Shown piece after piece: positions 1 through 10,341 of a DNA stretch of 64,000 nucleotides. The stretch is from CAVSWT01 sp963782985 (GTDB lineage: Bacteria > Bacteroidota > Ignavibacteria > Ignavibacteriales > Ignavibacteriaceae), in NCBI GenBank assembly GCA_963782985.1, contig CAWALU010000001.1, forward strand, positions 1 to 64,000. The letters are read 5' to 3'. The translations under genes were made by a program, and so were the position numbers. Position 1 is the stretch's first letter. Each line of letters begins with the position of its first letter. Under the pieces are notes generated by a model, which did not search any database, was not told where the DNA came from, and saw only the letters and a program-made list of their open reading frames with translations.

Positions 1-240
1 GAAGGAATCTTTTTCCACCACAGAGAAAGACAAGATTTAACACAGATAAAAAAACCTCTGTGAGAATCAGTGTTAATCAGTGGTGAAGAAATTTTCTACC
101 ACAGAGAAGGGCAGGATTAAACACAGATTAAAATTCTCTGTGAGAATCTGTGGTGAATGAATCTTTTTCTACCCCGCCTTCATTTCATTGCGGACGGGCA
201 ACCACAGAGGAAGACAGGATTAAACACAGATTAAAATCTA
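1..240. repeat. Degenerate CACAGAG-type interspersed repeats
   Basis: No gene is visible here. The sequence holds about three degenerate copies of a unit of roughly 75 bases that begins near ACCACAGAGAA, passes through TTAACACAGATTAAAA and ends near CTGTGAGAATCTGTGGTGAA. Each unit is partly self-complementary (CCACAGA against TCTGTGG), so hairpins can form. Related units recur at about 15840-15905, 18970-19100, 19868-19900 and 60410-60440, always between genes. They look like an intergenic repeat family and not coding sequence. Confidence 0.7.
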
Positions 241-289
241 CAATTAAAATTTTGCTAAACATTATCACTGCTATTTTAAAAATATACCA

Positions 290-439
290 ATGCCTGACTC
301 GCTAACATCCAAAACTCTTCATGGTTTAAAGTGGAGCTATGCTTCTACAATAACCAATGCCGTTATGCAGATTGGTCTTGTTTCAACATACAGTTTAGTA
401 TTAATTATCAGTGAAGTTGAAAACTTCCCATTTTTTTAA
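290..439 (+). pseudogene. Wzx-type flippase, N-terminal remnant
   Basis: A 49-codon reading frame starts at ATG 290 and ends at TAA 437-439. It begins MPDSLTSKTLHGLKWSYAST, which resembles the cytoplasmic start and first membrane helix of polysaccharide flippases of the MOP superfamily (compare KQKTIGGVIWNTIGN in the intact flippase at 2296). After about 40 residues the similarity stops and the frame runs into unrelated sequence. It looks like the 5' stump of a deleted flippase gene at the upstream edge of the sugar cluster. The identification rests on a short stretch only. Confidence 0.5.
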
Positions 440-467
440 AGAATCATATCTATAGAAGCCGTATTTA

Positions 468-1607
468 ATGAAAGTACTTCATTTTTGTAATAGTTTTTCG
501 ACTCTTTCGGAAACTTTTATTTATGATCAAATAATGGAACTTGAAAAACAAGGTGTGGATAACTACGTCTTAACATTTATAAGACTTAACGAGACGGAAA
601 GACCTTTCGATAAAATAAAAATAGTAAAATTTAATAAAGGAATTATTTGGCTACTATTAAGAATTATCTCTAAGTTCTATAATAAACCAAGTAATTTGTG
701 GCCGATAAAAATAAAACAGATTAAAAAGATTTTGAATGAAATTAACCCAGATATAATACATGCCCATTTTGGGCCAGAAGGAGCTTTAATAACAAAACTT
801 GCGAAGAAAGTAAAGGTACCTTTAGTTGTTACATTTTACGGATATGATGCCTCCTCTTTGCTTAAGCAAAAATTTTGGCTAAATGAATATAAACATATTT
901 GGGAAAATGCGAATAGTATAATAGTTCTTTCAAAATGTATGAAGAATGTATTAATCGATGCAGGGTGTCCAGCAAATAAAATTTTGATCATTCATCTCAG
1001 TCGTAATTTTTCAATTTCAGAAATTAAAGAGTTCCCTAAAGAAATAAAAAGTTTTTTAGGAATTGGAAGGCTAACTGAAAAAAAAGGACATTTAGATACA
1101 ATTAAAGCTATTAAAAAGGTATTGGCTGCGGGATATAATGTGAATTTAGATATTATTGGAGATGGTCCTTTAATGATGCAGTTGGAAAATTATATACAAG
1201 AATATAAACTTGGTAATTATATTAAATTATTAGGAGCAGTTAAGAGTAAGGATGCAATTAAGCTGCTCTATAAGGCAGATGCATTTATATTATGTAGCAA
1301 AACTGGTCCTGATGGAGATCAGGAAGGAACACCTACTGTTTTAGTTGAAGCTCAAAAAATTGGATTACCATGTGTTTCAACTTTTCATGCAGGTATACCA
1401 GAAATGATTCCTGAGAAAAACCATAAGTTTTTAGCTGAAGAAGGTAATATTGAACAGATAAATAATTGTATAATAAAGCTTATACAATCAAATAAAGATG
1501 AATTAAAAGAAATAATTGAAAGAGGGCGTAAAAAAGTTGATGAAGAGTTTAACCTTGAAGTTGAAGTAAAAAAGATTAGTGAGCTATATAATAAAATGAA
1601 AAATTGA
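468..1607 (+). CDS. Glycosyltransferase family 4
   Basis: A 379-residue GT-B glycosyltransferase that probably adds a sugar from a nucleotide donor to the lipid-linked repeat unit on the cytoplasmic face of the membrane. The N-terminal acceptor half holds IIHAHFGPEG and VTFYGYDASS, typical of colanic-acid-type GT4 enzymes. The donor half starts near residue 195 with FLGIGRLTEKKGH and carries the GT4 signature region GTPTVLVEAQKIGLP followed by GIPEMI, with the donor-binding acidic residue in VLVEA. Length is normal. It is followed at once by a methyltransferase and a flippase with overlapping ends, so the three form an operon. The sugar specificity cannot be read from the sequence. Confidence 0.9.
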   Translation: MKVLHFCNSFSTLSETFIYDQIMELEKQGVDNYVLTFIRLNETERPFDKIKIVKFNKGIIWLLLRIISKFYNKPSNLWPIKIKQIKKILNEINPDIIHAHFGPEGALITKLAKKVKVPLVVTFYGYDASSLLKQKFWLNEYKHIWENANSIIVLSKCMKNVLIDAGCPANKILIIHLSRNFSISEIKEFPKEIKSFLGIGRLTEKKGHLDTIKAIKKVLAAGYNVNLDIIGDGPLMMQLENYIQEYKLGNYIKLLGAVKSKDAIKLLYKADAFILCSKTGPDGDQEGTPTVLVEAQKIGLPCVSTFHAGIPEMIPEKNHKFLAEEGNIEQINNCIIKLIQSNKDELKEIIERGRKKVDEEFNLEVEVKKISELYNKMKN

Positions 1608-2299
1608 TTATGCAATATCAAAACGCACAACGCGGTAATAGATTATATCCTAATAGAACCAATAGATTATATTGGCATTTAACTTCTTTAAGAAAAATAT
1701 TTGAGAAGGTATTAGAAAATGATCTGAATGAAAATGGAGAAGTGTTAGATTATGGATGTGGGAATAAGCCTTATAGCATTTTATTTAGTAAATATTTTAC
1801 AAAATATATTGGAGCCGATATACAAGGTAATGAAAGTGCAGATATTATAATTAATCCAGATGGGACATTGCCATCCCCAGATAATTCTTTTTCTTGTGTG
1901 TTTTCTAGTCAAGTACTGGAACATGTACAAAATTATTCATTGTACCTTAATGAATCATATCGTGTTATAAAAAATAATGGCAAGTTAGTACTTTCTACAC
2001 ACGGTTTTTGGAAATATCATCCTGATCCAAATGATTATTGGAGATGGACATGGGCAGGTTTAAAAAAAATAATTGAAGAATCTGGTTTCGTTATTGAAAA
2101 AATGTATAGTGTACAAAGTTTACCTTCTATTTCTATACAACTTTGGCAGGATTCTACGCTACACAAAATACCTATTTTCTTGAGAAAATTATATGTTTTA
2201 ATAAATCAATTATTTATGGAATTCATAGATAAAAAGAAAGGCGATGGTTTTAGTGATGATGCTGGTGTTTTTATAGTTGTTGCAAAAAAAGTCGTATGA
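1604..2299 (+). CDS. Class I SAM-dependent methyltransferase
   Basis: A 231-residue methyltransferase of the Methyltransf_11 type. Motif I is VLDYGCGNKPYS, an acidic residue ends strand 2 in YIGADIQG, and DNSFSCVFSSQVLEHV matches the post-motif strand 4 and helix of small-molecule methylases. It probably O-methylates a sugar or glycan end. Two starts are possible: TTG at 1604, overlapping the upstream TGA, or ATG at 1610 (MQYQNAQRG), which I prefer. The gene end overlaps the flippase start (ATGA), pointing to translational coupling. The substrate is unknown. Confidence 0.82.
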   Translation: MIMQYQNAQRGNRLYPNRTNRLYWHLTSLRKIFEKVLENDLNENGEVLDYGCGNKPYSILFSKYFTKYIGADIQGNESADIIINPDGTLPSPDNSFSCVFSSQVLEHVQNYSLYLNESYRVIKNNGKLVLSTHGFWKYHPDPNDYWRWTWAGLKKIIEESGFVIEKMYSVQSLPSISIQLWQDSTLHKIPIFLRKLYVLINQLFMEFIDKKKGDGFSDDAGVFIVVAKKVV

Positions 2300-3774
2300 A
2301 TTCATTAAAACAAAAAACTATAGGTGGGGTCATATGGAATACTATAGGGAATGTCTCTAATCAGATCTTGCAATTTATTCTATCTGTAATATTAATGAGG
2401 TTATTGTTGCCATCTGATTATGGAGTAATTGCAATGGCAATGGTTCTGATAGGGTTTGCAGGGATATTCAGTGAGTTTGGTTTCAGTTCAGCATTAATTC
2501 AAAATCAAAATATTAATGAATCGCATAAGTCAAGTATTTTTTGGTTTAACATAATAGTTGGATCAACACTTACATTTTTCTTTTTTGTTTTTGCTAATAT
2601 ATTTTCAAATTTTTATAACAGCAGCAATCTAACAAATGTCATTAGATATTTATCATTTTCATTTATAATAAGTTCAATTTCTATCGTCCCTAGTTCTTTG
2701 CTCCAAAAAGAAATGAAATATGCAATGATAAATAAAATTAATGTTTTGACAGTTTTTTTAAGTGGGGCATTAAGCGTTTATCTGGCATTTACCGGATGGG
2801 GTGTAATGAGTCTTGTTTTCCAGAGTTTATTCAGTCAGTTACTTAAAATGCCCTTATTATTTATAGCTTCTAAATGGAGACCTAAATTTATTTTTAACAA
2901 AAAAAGCATAAAGGAATTATTTTCATATAGCGCATATTTAACTGGTTTTAGTATTATTAATTATGGAGCTAGACGTTCAGATGACTTTTTAATTGGTAAA
3001 TTTATGGGTGCTGGAAATTTAGGTATTTATTCCAGGGCATATAATCTTATGCTTTTACCTATAACACAGATTATTGGTTTAATAAGCAATGTAATGTTTC
3101 CCGCTTTAGCTTCAATTCAGGACGATAAAGAAAGAGTTAAAAGAATTTATCTTAGGACCATTCAAGTAGTTGCTTTTATTACATTTCCAATGATGATTGG
3201 CTTAATTGCCGTAGGAGATAATTTTATAATTGCAATCTTTGGTTCAAAGTGGGCGGAAGTAATTCCAATAATTAGAATACTTGCATTTGTAGGTGTAACA
3301 CAAACATTAGCAAATCCAGTGGGTTGGATATATACCTCACAGGGAAAAACTAATTGGATGTTTTGGTGGGGAATTTTTGGCAGCGGCAGCATAATAATTG
3401 CAATTGTAATTGGTGTAATGTTAGGCTCAATTTATTCTGTAGCTGTTGCTTATCTTATTGTCAATATTCTTTTAGTTTATCCCGTAATAGCAATATCCGG
3501 CAAACTAATTGATTTAAAATTCAAAGAACTAGTTGGAAATATAATGCCTATTTTATTAATATCAATTATTATGTCAACGGTAGTTTATTTTATAGGTGTA
3601 TTATTACCTTTCTATATTCCAGCTTTAATAAAGTTGTTAATTCAAGTCGTACTCGGTATAATAATATATTTTATAACAATGTGGGTCTTTAAGACTAAAG
3701 CTTTTAATAATATTAAATTATTAGCAATTGAACAATTTCATATATACAAGCATAAACTTAATGACAATGAATAA
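2296..3774 (+). CDS. Polysaccharide flippase, WzxC/MOP superfamily
   Basis: A 492-residue polytopic inner-membrane protein of the oligosaccharide flippase family, expected to move the undecaprenyl-linked repeat unit to the periplasmic side. The N-terminus KQKTIGGVIWNTIGNVSNQI and the segment LLPSDYGVIAMAMVLIGFAGIFSEFGFSSALIQ (split here: LLPSDYGVIAMA, then FSEFGFSSALIQ) are typical of the WzxC-like branch. About 14 hydrophobic helices can be counted and length is normal. It is coupled to the methyltransferase upstream (ATGA overlap). It is the only complete flippase in the window and is thus the likely exporter for this locus. Confidence 0.9.
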   Translation: MNSLKQKTIGGVIWNTIGNVSNQILQFILSVILMRLLLPSDYGVIAMAMVLIGFAGIFSEFGFSSALIQNQNINESHKSSIFWFNIIVGSTLTFFFFVFANIFSNFYNSSNLTNVIRYLSFSFIISSISIVPSSLLQKEMKYAMINKINVLTVFLSGALSVYLAFTGWGVMSLVFQSLFSQLLKMPLLFIASKWRPKFIFNKKSIKELFSYSAYLTGFSIINYGARRSDDFLIGKFMGAGNLGIYSRAYNLMLLPITQIIGLISNVMFPALASIQDDKERVKRIYLRTIQVVAFITFPMMIGLIAVGDNFIIAIFGSKWAEVIPIIRILAFVGVTQTLANPVGWIYTSQGKTNWMFWWGIFGSGSIIIAIVIGVMLGSIYSVAVAYLIVNILLVYPVIAISGKLIDLKFKELVGNIMPILLISIIMSTVVYFIGVLLPFYIPALIKLLIQVVLGIIIYFITMWVFKTKAFNNIKLLAIEQFHIYKHKLNDNE

Positions 3775-3915
3775 TTATAAATTTCATATATATAGTTTCA
3801 TTTTTAAACTAAATATAAAAAAATAGATTTCACAAGAAGAGACACGTCGAAACAAGAAAATATAAACACTACTTGGGGTAACTGGGGGAAAATGATAAAT
3901 TAAATAAAGTTAAAT

Positions 3916-4689
3916 ATGATTAAAAATAAGAAATTCAAAAAGAGGTTAGGAAAAATGTTACCAGCTAAAGTGAAAAGTTTATTAAAAGATTTCAGCGATT
4001 CGCTTTTCAAGCAAAGATATAAAAAATTTTATTGGAGCCAATTTGGTGAGGATGCTCTGCTTTTTTCTTATTTTAAAATGAAATGGGATAAATTGGGATA
4101 TACTGATGGATTCTATATTGAAATAGGTGCTTTCGATCCAATCGATTCTTCAAATTCATATAAATTTTACAAACTTGGTTGGAAGGGGATAAATATTGAT
4201 CCCATGCCTAAAGCTATAAATAGATTTAATAAATTTCGGCCGCGAGATATTAACTTACAAATTGCAATATATGATGAAGAAAAAGTAACTGAAATGTATA
4301 TTTGGGAGCAATACCCTGGTATCAATACCTTAAATATGAAAATTGCTGAACAACGATCAAATGACAAAAGATACGGCCCATATAATTCAAAATTTACAGT
4401 TAATTGTAAAAGACTGGAAACTATTTTTGGCCAATATAATTTAGATAAACAACATATAAGCTTTCTTTCCGTTGATGTAGAAGGTGCTGAATTAAATGTA
4501 TTAAAAAGCAATAATTGGAATAAATACAGACCGGAAATAATAATACTAGAATCATTTGAAATGAATATCGCAAATTATTTAAAGGATGCAGTACATATCT
4601 TTTTGGAACAAAATAATTATAAATTGCTAAACTGGTTTTACGGTGGTGTTATGTACATAGATAATGATGAGTTTAAAAAAATATGGTGA
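3916..4689 (+). CDS. FkbM family methyltransferase
   Basis: A 257-residue SAM-dependent methyltransferase of the FkbM family. Typical blocks are YWSQFGEDALLFSYF at the entry, GFYIEIGAFDPIDSSNS as the SAM-binding strand-turn, LGWKGINIDPMP with the ribose-binding acidic residue, and FLSVDVEGAELNVL near residue 185. Family members O-methylate sugars or polyketides; inside a glycan cluster a sugar hydroxyl is the likely target. There are 141 untranslated bases upstream, so it may have its own promoter. No frameshift is visible and length is normal. Confidence 0.88.
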   Translation: MIKNKKFKKRLGKMLPAKVKSLLKDFSDSLFKQRYKKFYWSQFGEDALLFSYFKMKWDKLGYTDGFYIEIGAFDPIDSSNSYKFYKLGWKGINIDPMPKAINRFNKFRPRDINLQIAIYDEEKVTEMYIWEQYPGINTLNMKIAEQRSNDKRYGPYNSKFTVNCKRLETIFGQYNLDKQHISFLSVDVEGAELNVLKSNNWNKYRPEIIILESFEMNIANYLKDAVHIFLEQNNYKLLNWFYGGVMYIDNDEFKKIW

Positions 4690-4737
4690 TTAAATTTATT
4701 CAGTTTTGTTCTATTCTATCCATATAATTTTATTAAA

Positions 4738-5832
4738 ATGAAATTGTTAATAATTTGTGAAACATCGGATTTCCAAAATTTTACACGAAGAGCAACCGTA
4801 GAAGCAATTGCTAGAATAAATAAGGATACGGTAGCTTTATGTCATACTAATATTAAAAATATTAATAAAGTTAATTTAAATTCAAGATATACAGAAGTTC
4901 GTTGCCTTTATAATTTATTACCTAAAAGCTTTAGAAGAATAAAAATTTTTAATTTAATAGAGCATTACTTATTGAGAATTTTTTGGTCTAAATTTTTTAG
5001 TTCTTTTGAATTTATAATGATATCATCTCCTAGTCAAGCCTATTTATTAAGGTTTATTATTAATCAAAAACTAATATTTTTGTTAAGTGATCCCTATCAT
5101 TTAATGGGCTATAATAAGAAGGATATTAGGGAGATACTCTCTAATGCTAAATTAATTTTAACAACAAGTAAAGAATTGAAAAGCAATTATTTAAAAAAAT
5201 ATTTTCATTTTGTAAATGATGAAATTATTCATTATTGGCCCAACACGGTAGATTTAGAAATATGGAATTATGAATCAAATAAAAAATTTATTAGAACTAA
5301 TGATACTACTAAGTTAGGTTTTAGCGGTAATTTTATGGAGTTGACAGATCTAAATTTATTAGAATTATTAGTAAGTAAATTTCCTGAATGTGAATTTCAA
5401 ATTGCTGGAAAAATAAATTATAATGAGGAAAGTTTTATAAATAAATTAAAATCCATTTTTCAACAGCCAAATGTAAAATACTTAGGATGGTTAAAATATG
5501 AAGATTTACCAAAAACAATAATAAATTGGGATGTTTGTCTTATGATTGATGATAAAAGTGAACTTTCATCTTATCATCATCATAATAAATTATATCAATA
5601 TTTAGCATTAGGGAAACCAGTTGTTTTGCAAAAAAATCATAATGACCATGATGGATATAGTAATGTGATATTTATTTCTGATACATTTGATGAATATTTA
5701 GTAAATATTCAAAAAGCTTTAAGCAAATGTAAAGATGATGAATTTAAGCATGGATGTATTTCAATTGCAGCGGAAAATTCAAGTGAAGTAAGAGCCAAAC
5801 AATTTATTAAATACTTAAAAAATATTTTATGA
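4738..5832 (+). CDS. Glycosyltransferase (GT-B fold, GT4-like)
   Basis: A 364-residue protein with a GT-B layout. The N-terminal half begins MKLLIICETSDFQNFTRRAT. The linker near residue 190 shows KLGFSGNFMELTDLNLLELL, then FQIAGKI and VKYLGWLKYEDLPKTI, matching the donor-binding domain of GT4/GT1-like enzymes. YHHHNKLYQYLALGKPVV replaces the classical EXXXXXXE end motif, as is common in teichuronic and colanic-type transferases. It overlaps the next gene by ATGA. The sugar and linkage cannot be predicted. Confidence 0.75.
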   Translation: MKLLIICETSDFQNFTRRATVEAIARINKDTVALCHTNIKNINKVNLNSRYTEVRCLYNLLPKSFRRIKIFNLIEHYLLRIFWSKFFSSFEFIMISSPSQAYLLRFIINQKLIFLLSDPYHLMGYNKKDIREILSNAKLILTTSKELKSNYLKKYFHFVNDEIIHYWPNTVDLEIWNYESNKKFIRTNDTTKLGFSGNFMELTDLNLLELLVSKFPECEFQIAGKINYNEESFINKLKSIFQQPNVKYLGWLKYEDLPKTIINWDVCLMIDDKSELSSYHHHNKLYQYLALGKPVVLQKNHNDHDGYSNVIFISDTFDEYLVNIQKALSKCKDDEFKHGCISIAAENSSEVRAKQFIKYLKNIL

Positions 5833-6726
5833 AGTTAAGTATTATCACACCTTGTTATAATAGGGAAGATACAATCAATAGGTGTATAGAAAGTGTTCTA
5901 AATCAAATAAATGATGAAGTTGAATTTATAATTGTTGACGATGGTTCCACAGATAATTCGAAGAGTAAAATTTCTAAATATTCCCAAATTATTTTTATAG
6001 ATAATACAGAAAACAGAGGAGTTAACTATGCTAGAAATAGAGGTATAGAAAAAGCAAAAGGAGAATATGCGCTATTTTTAGATAGCGATGATTTCTTACT
6101 TGAAAATTCGATTAATTATATTCTTCAGGTTATAAATAATAATGATAAACAAGTTAAACATTTTTTATTTGGTGTTTCTCATCGTCATGAATATATATCC
6201 ACTATTAAGAAAGAAGAAATCTGTTATAGAGATTGGATCACAAATAAAATTAGTGGGGATTTTTGTCATGTGGTTAAAACAGACATTTTAGTAAATAATC
6301 TTTTTATAGAAGAATTTCGTGCTTTTGAGTACTTAACATGGTTAAAAATTTATAAAACAAAGCCAGCCACAATACTTAATAAGGAAAAATATTGTGGAAA
6401 TATTTCGGGATGAGACGATTCTTTAACACTTAAATTAAAATTAAATAATCAAAAATCTATGATTCAACAATATGAATCTAACATATATGAAATTGAACAA
6501 TATTATTGTGATTATTTAGAATATAACAAGAAATATTTAAGTAAAAAAATTTAAAACAATAGTTCTTGGTTTAGCTTGTGAAAAATATGCTGAAAATAAA
6601 ATTATAATAAATAAGTTTACTAATTTTAGTACCCCATTAAGATTAGTAATCAAAATAATTGAACCCCTAAAAATAAATAAATTTATTTCTTTCTTAATTA
6701 AGATTATAAGCCATATCAAAAAATAG
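5829..6726 (+). pseudogene. GT2 glycosyltransferase, in-frame stop plus frameshift
   Basis: The first 194 codons encode a GT-A fold family 2 transferase: SIITPCYNREDTINRCIESV, the donor motif IVDDGSTDNS, RNRGIEKAKGEY and the DXD-type LDSDDF. The frame stops at TGA 6411-6413, but the same frame continues for 46 more sensible codons (DDSLTLKLKLNNQ onward). It then shifts by one base at a run of seven A (6543-6549) and continues FKTIVLGLACEKYAENKI to TAG at 6726. Joined, the product is about 298 residues, the normal size. Either the gene is dead or the sequence has two errors. The start overlaps the upstream gene by ATGA. Confidence 0.75.
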
Positions 6727-6736
6727 AATAAAGTAA

Positions 6737-7928
6737 ATGAAAAGTATATTTCTCATTAGCATAATAATACTACTTTTCGGAGGTGTTAATGTGCTTATTT
6801 ATTTCGGTTGGAATCCGGTTTTGGAATTTTCTCCTTACTGGCAAAAAATATTACCTTCTTTTTATATTTTAATAATATTATTAACTGTAGGTTTTACTAA
6901 TAAAACGAAGGAATTTTCCTTTAGAAAAAATAAAGAGGAATATAATATATTAATATTTATAGCGGTTTTAATTTCCTTTTTATGGGTAAATAATGAGCAA
7001 ACTTTTTAAATCTGATAATTAACCCACTTTTACTTCCTGTAATAATTAGTTTATTGCTATCGAGTAGTGTTTTGGGCAATAAACACAAAATGGCTAAATC
7101 ACTAAGAAAGATCATTCTGTTTTTTTTTGTTTCCGAAACTATTTTTTCATTGATAGAACGCATATATTATTTTAATGTATTTCCGTTTAATGAACAAGGC
7201 GGTTCCATGACTACAACTATATTAGGAACGGGCCTTTCGGAGTACTGGTTTCCAAAATCATCCGCTTTCAAACGCTCTAATAGTTTCTATAATAATGAGT
7301 TTTATACTATTATCTAAATTAAGAAATAAATTATTTTTATTTCTTATGGGTTACCTTGCTATACTTAGCTTTAATACTAGAAGCTCGATTTTTGGGTGGG
7401 TGCTTTTCTTCCCTATATTTTTAATCCATGAAGTATTTCTTAATAAAAAATTAAAATCAACCAAAAAAGTATGGCTAATATTATTTTCAGTATTTGGTTC
7501 AGCAATAGCACTCTTGCTGATATTCAATTTCAATTTTGGCGCAAGGTTAATAGATCTGGGTTTAATTGATAATAGTTCAGCAGCAGCAAGGATTAAAATA
7601 TGGGAAATTTTGGATTCTTATAGTATAAATAATTTCTTTTGGGGAATTTCTAGGAATTGAGATGTATTTGGCATCAATTGTCCAGCTTGGTGGAGTTGAA
7701 AATTTTTGGTTAGTTTATATGTTTCGGATAGGACTATTTGGAACCATAATTCTTTCATTTCTTTTTTATAAATTATTTAAAAGATTATTAAACGGTTATT
7801 CAACTTTTAATAAGATATTTGTGGTGACTGTTTTTGTTTTGATTGCTTCAACAAATAATTCAATATCAACGGCAACCCCAGCGATTAGTGCGTTTATTTT
7901 ATGTATTTTATGCATTCAATCCCTCTAA
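6737..7928 (+). pseudogene. O-antigen polymerase/ligase-like (Wzy/WaaL), broken
   Basis: Four consecutive hydrophobic reading frames in changing phase add up to one polytopic membrane protein of about 395 residues: 6737-7009 (MKSIFLISIIILLFGG), 7010-7317 (NPLLLPVIISLLLSSSVLG onward), 7295-7660 (FNTRSSIFGWVLFFPIFLIH) and 7662-7928 (LGGVENFWLVYMFRIGLFG). The block FNTRSSIFG with nearby basic residues resembles the periplasmic loop arginine motif of Wzy polymerases and WaaL ligases, and position in the cluster fits a repeat-unit polymerase. At least three frame changes are needed, one beside the T5 run near 7003. As given, no full-length product is possible. Confidence 0.65.
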
Positions 7929-7989
7929 CAAAAAATTAACCAAGGATTTATCTGTAAATAAATTATAAATTCTTTAATTATAATAATCT

Positions 7990-9023
7990 ATGAAAATAGT
8001 ACACATATTTTTTGATTTTCTATTAGGTGGTGCGGAAAATATGCTAGTAGATATTATAAATGAACAGATAAAAAAAGAAAATATTTCTCTAATAATTGTA
8101 AATAATGAATTTAATTCTATTTTGCTTAAAGAAATTGATAATAGAGTAAGAATAAATATTATAAACAGAAAACCAGGGCAGTAAATCTATATTTGATTAT
8201 ATAAAATTAAATAGCCTATTATTATCTATCAATCCAAATGTTATTCATTGCCACAATCATGAATTAATAAAATAATTTTTAGCTTATACAGAGATCGTTG
8301 TTATCTTACCATCCACTATAACAGGATCCTAACAATAAATTTTGGTAGATATAAAAAATTGTTTGCCATTTCAGAAACAGTCGAGAAAGATATTAGTAAT
8401 CGTAGCGGCTTATCTTCAATTCTAATTTATAATGGCATTCACGAAAGAGCAATTAAAAAAAAAACTTCTCAAAACCAAATAAAGAGTATAAGATTATTAC
8501 AGATTAGTAGGTTGATACATCAAAAAAAAGGGCAACATTTAGCTATTGAAGCAATTTATAATTTGAAAAAATTAGGAATAAATAATATTAGTCTTGATTT
8601 TATTGGTGAAGGTAAATCCTTTGAATTTCTAAATAAATTAATTCAAACATATCAGTTTAGGTACTGAAATAAAATTTTTTGGATCAAAAGATCGTAAATA
8701 TATATATAATCATTCGTCCGATTATGACTTATTAATACAACCATCTTTGAATGAAGGATTTGGATTAACAATTATTGAAGCAATGTTAGCCAAAATACCT
8801 GTATTAGTTTCTAATATTGAAGGCCCTTTAGAAATAATTGAAAATGGGAAATATGGTTTCTATTTCAAATCTGGCGATGTAGAAGATTTAACACATAAGA
8901 TATTAAAAATAAATTAATATGAATTCGTTAGAAATAGCAGAAATGGTTGATAAAGCCTATCTGTATGCAAAAGACAAATTTGATATTAAGGATACTGCAA
9001 TGAACTATATTAAAAATTATTAA
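7990..9023 (+). pseudogene. Glycosyltransferase family 4, multiply frameshifted
   Basis: The pieces form one GT4 gene. 7990-8184 gives MKIVHIFFDFLLGGAENMLV, the classic GGAE entry. After a shift near 8180 comes SINPNVIHCHNHELIK. After another near 8270 the frame leads into GRYKKLFAISETVEKDI. 8359-8667 holds the linker SIRLLQISRLIHQKKGQ. After a further shift near 8660 the donor domain continues with IKFFGSKDR and LIQPSLNEGFGLTIIEAM, which includes the GT4 E-x7-E motif. A last shift near 8917 gives MNSLEIAEMVDKAY to TAA 9023. At least four lesions make this a true pseudogene candidate. Confidence 0.72.
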
Positions 9024-9109
9024 ATATTTATATCAATTAGAGAATTTCAAACCATTTCATTCTAAACAAGAAAATAAAATTATGTGCATGTATTTTGTTA
9101 AATAATAAA

Positions 9110-10214
9110 ATGATAATAGAAAATAATAACAAAATAAAAATACTAATCACTTCACCATCCCTTAATCCTCTTAAAAATGTCAGTGGTATATCCACTGTTG
9201 TAAATAATATAATTAAATTAAACGAGTTTGAGTTCATACATTTTCAGTTAGCAAGGACAGATAAAACTAAGCGCAATTTATTTTGGATATTTCATCAATT
9301 CAAAATGGTTATTAATTTTTATAATAAATTAATTAAAAATAAAATTAATATAATCCATTTTAATACTGATCTAACAACTGTATCGATAATTCGTGATTTT
9401 GTATTAATATCTATAACAAGATTATTTAAAATAGAAAGAGTTCTTCATATTCACGGGGGTAAATATCTTATTCAGAAATGCGATAACAGTATAGTTAATT
9501 TTTTTTATAAACAAAATATTAAATATAGTAACTATATTATAGTTTTAAGTGATTTCGAAAAATCTATAATTAAAGAAAAATTTAAAGTAAATAATGTAAT
9601 TACCATTCCTAATAGTATAGACTTCAGCGAAATTAAAATTAACGAATTTAAAAAATCATCAAATTTAAGATTTAATATTTTTTGGAAGAATACATGAAAG
9701 CAAAGGAATCGATGATATTATTGGGGCTGTAGAAAAACTAAATAGGGACAATATTGAATTTAAATTATTTATTTACGGGGCTGGCCCACAAAAAGATAAC
9801 TTTATAGGTGAATTACGGAAAAAGATAGGAGAAAAATGTGAATATAAAGGTATAGCTGAACTTGAAGATAAATGGGATGTACTCATGAATTCTGATATTT
9901 TTTTATTACCATCGCGCTATGGAGAGGGAATGCCAATGGCAATGTTAGAGGCAATGGCATTAGGAAAAGTTGTGGTCGTGTCTGAAGATGCATCAATAAA
10001 GACTGTAATAATAGACGGTTACAATGGCATAATCGTTAAAAAATTTAATCCTGATGATATATATTTGCGACTAAAAGAAATAATCAATAGTGCTACTTTA
10101 ATTGCTGAAATTGGTTCAAAGGCTAAAGAAACAATATCCTTGCTTTTCAATTGGGAAGTAAATAAAGAGAAACTTAAAGAAATTTATTATAAAGTTCTAT
10201 CTGAAGAAAATTAA
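9110..10214 (+). pseudogene. Glycosyltransferase family 4, single frameshift
   Basis: The N-terminal frame (ATG 9110, MIIENNNKIKILITSP; an upstream TTG at 9095 is less likely) has SGISTVVNNIIK and LHIHGGKYLIQ, typical of a GT4 acceptor domain. It breaks near 9677-9685 at a run of T, and the donor domain resumes in another frame with FFGRIHESKGIDDIIGAV, then IYGAGPQKD and LLPSRYGEGMPMAMLEAMA, which carries the E-x7-E region, to TAA 10214. Joined length is about 367 residues, normal for the family. One missing or extra T explains the break, so a sequencing error is as likely as true inactivation. Confidence 0.78.
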
Positions 10215-10341
10215 TAATAAAAATATTGTGAGGTAATTGTGGAATTATTAAATAACGGTTTTCCTGGAGTGGATGCTAGTGTTTTATACAATTATGGTAA
10301 AGAAAATCAGTTGTGTGAAAATAATAATTGATAATTATAAA

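Noticed and set aside
6537..6719. 60-codon minus-strand frame
   Set aside because: It is antisense to the 3' part of the broken GT2 gene, whose plus-strand translation looks real.
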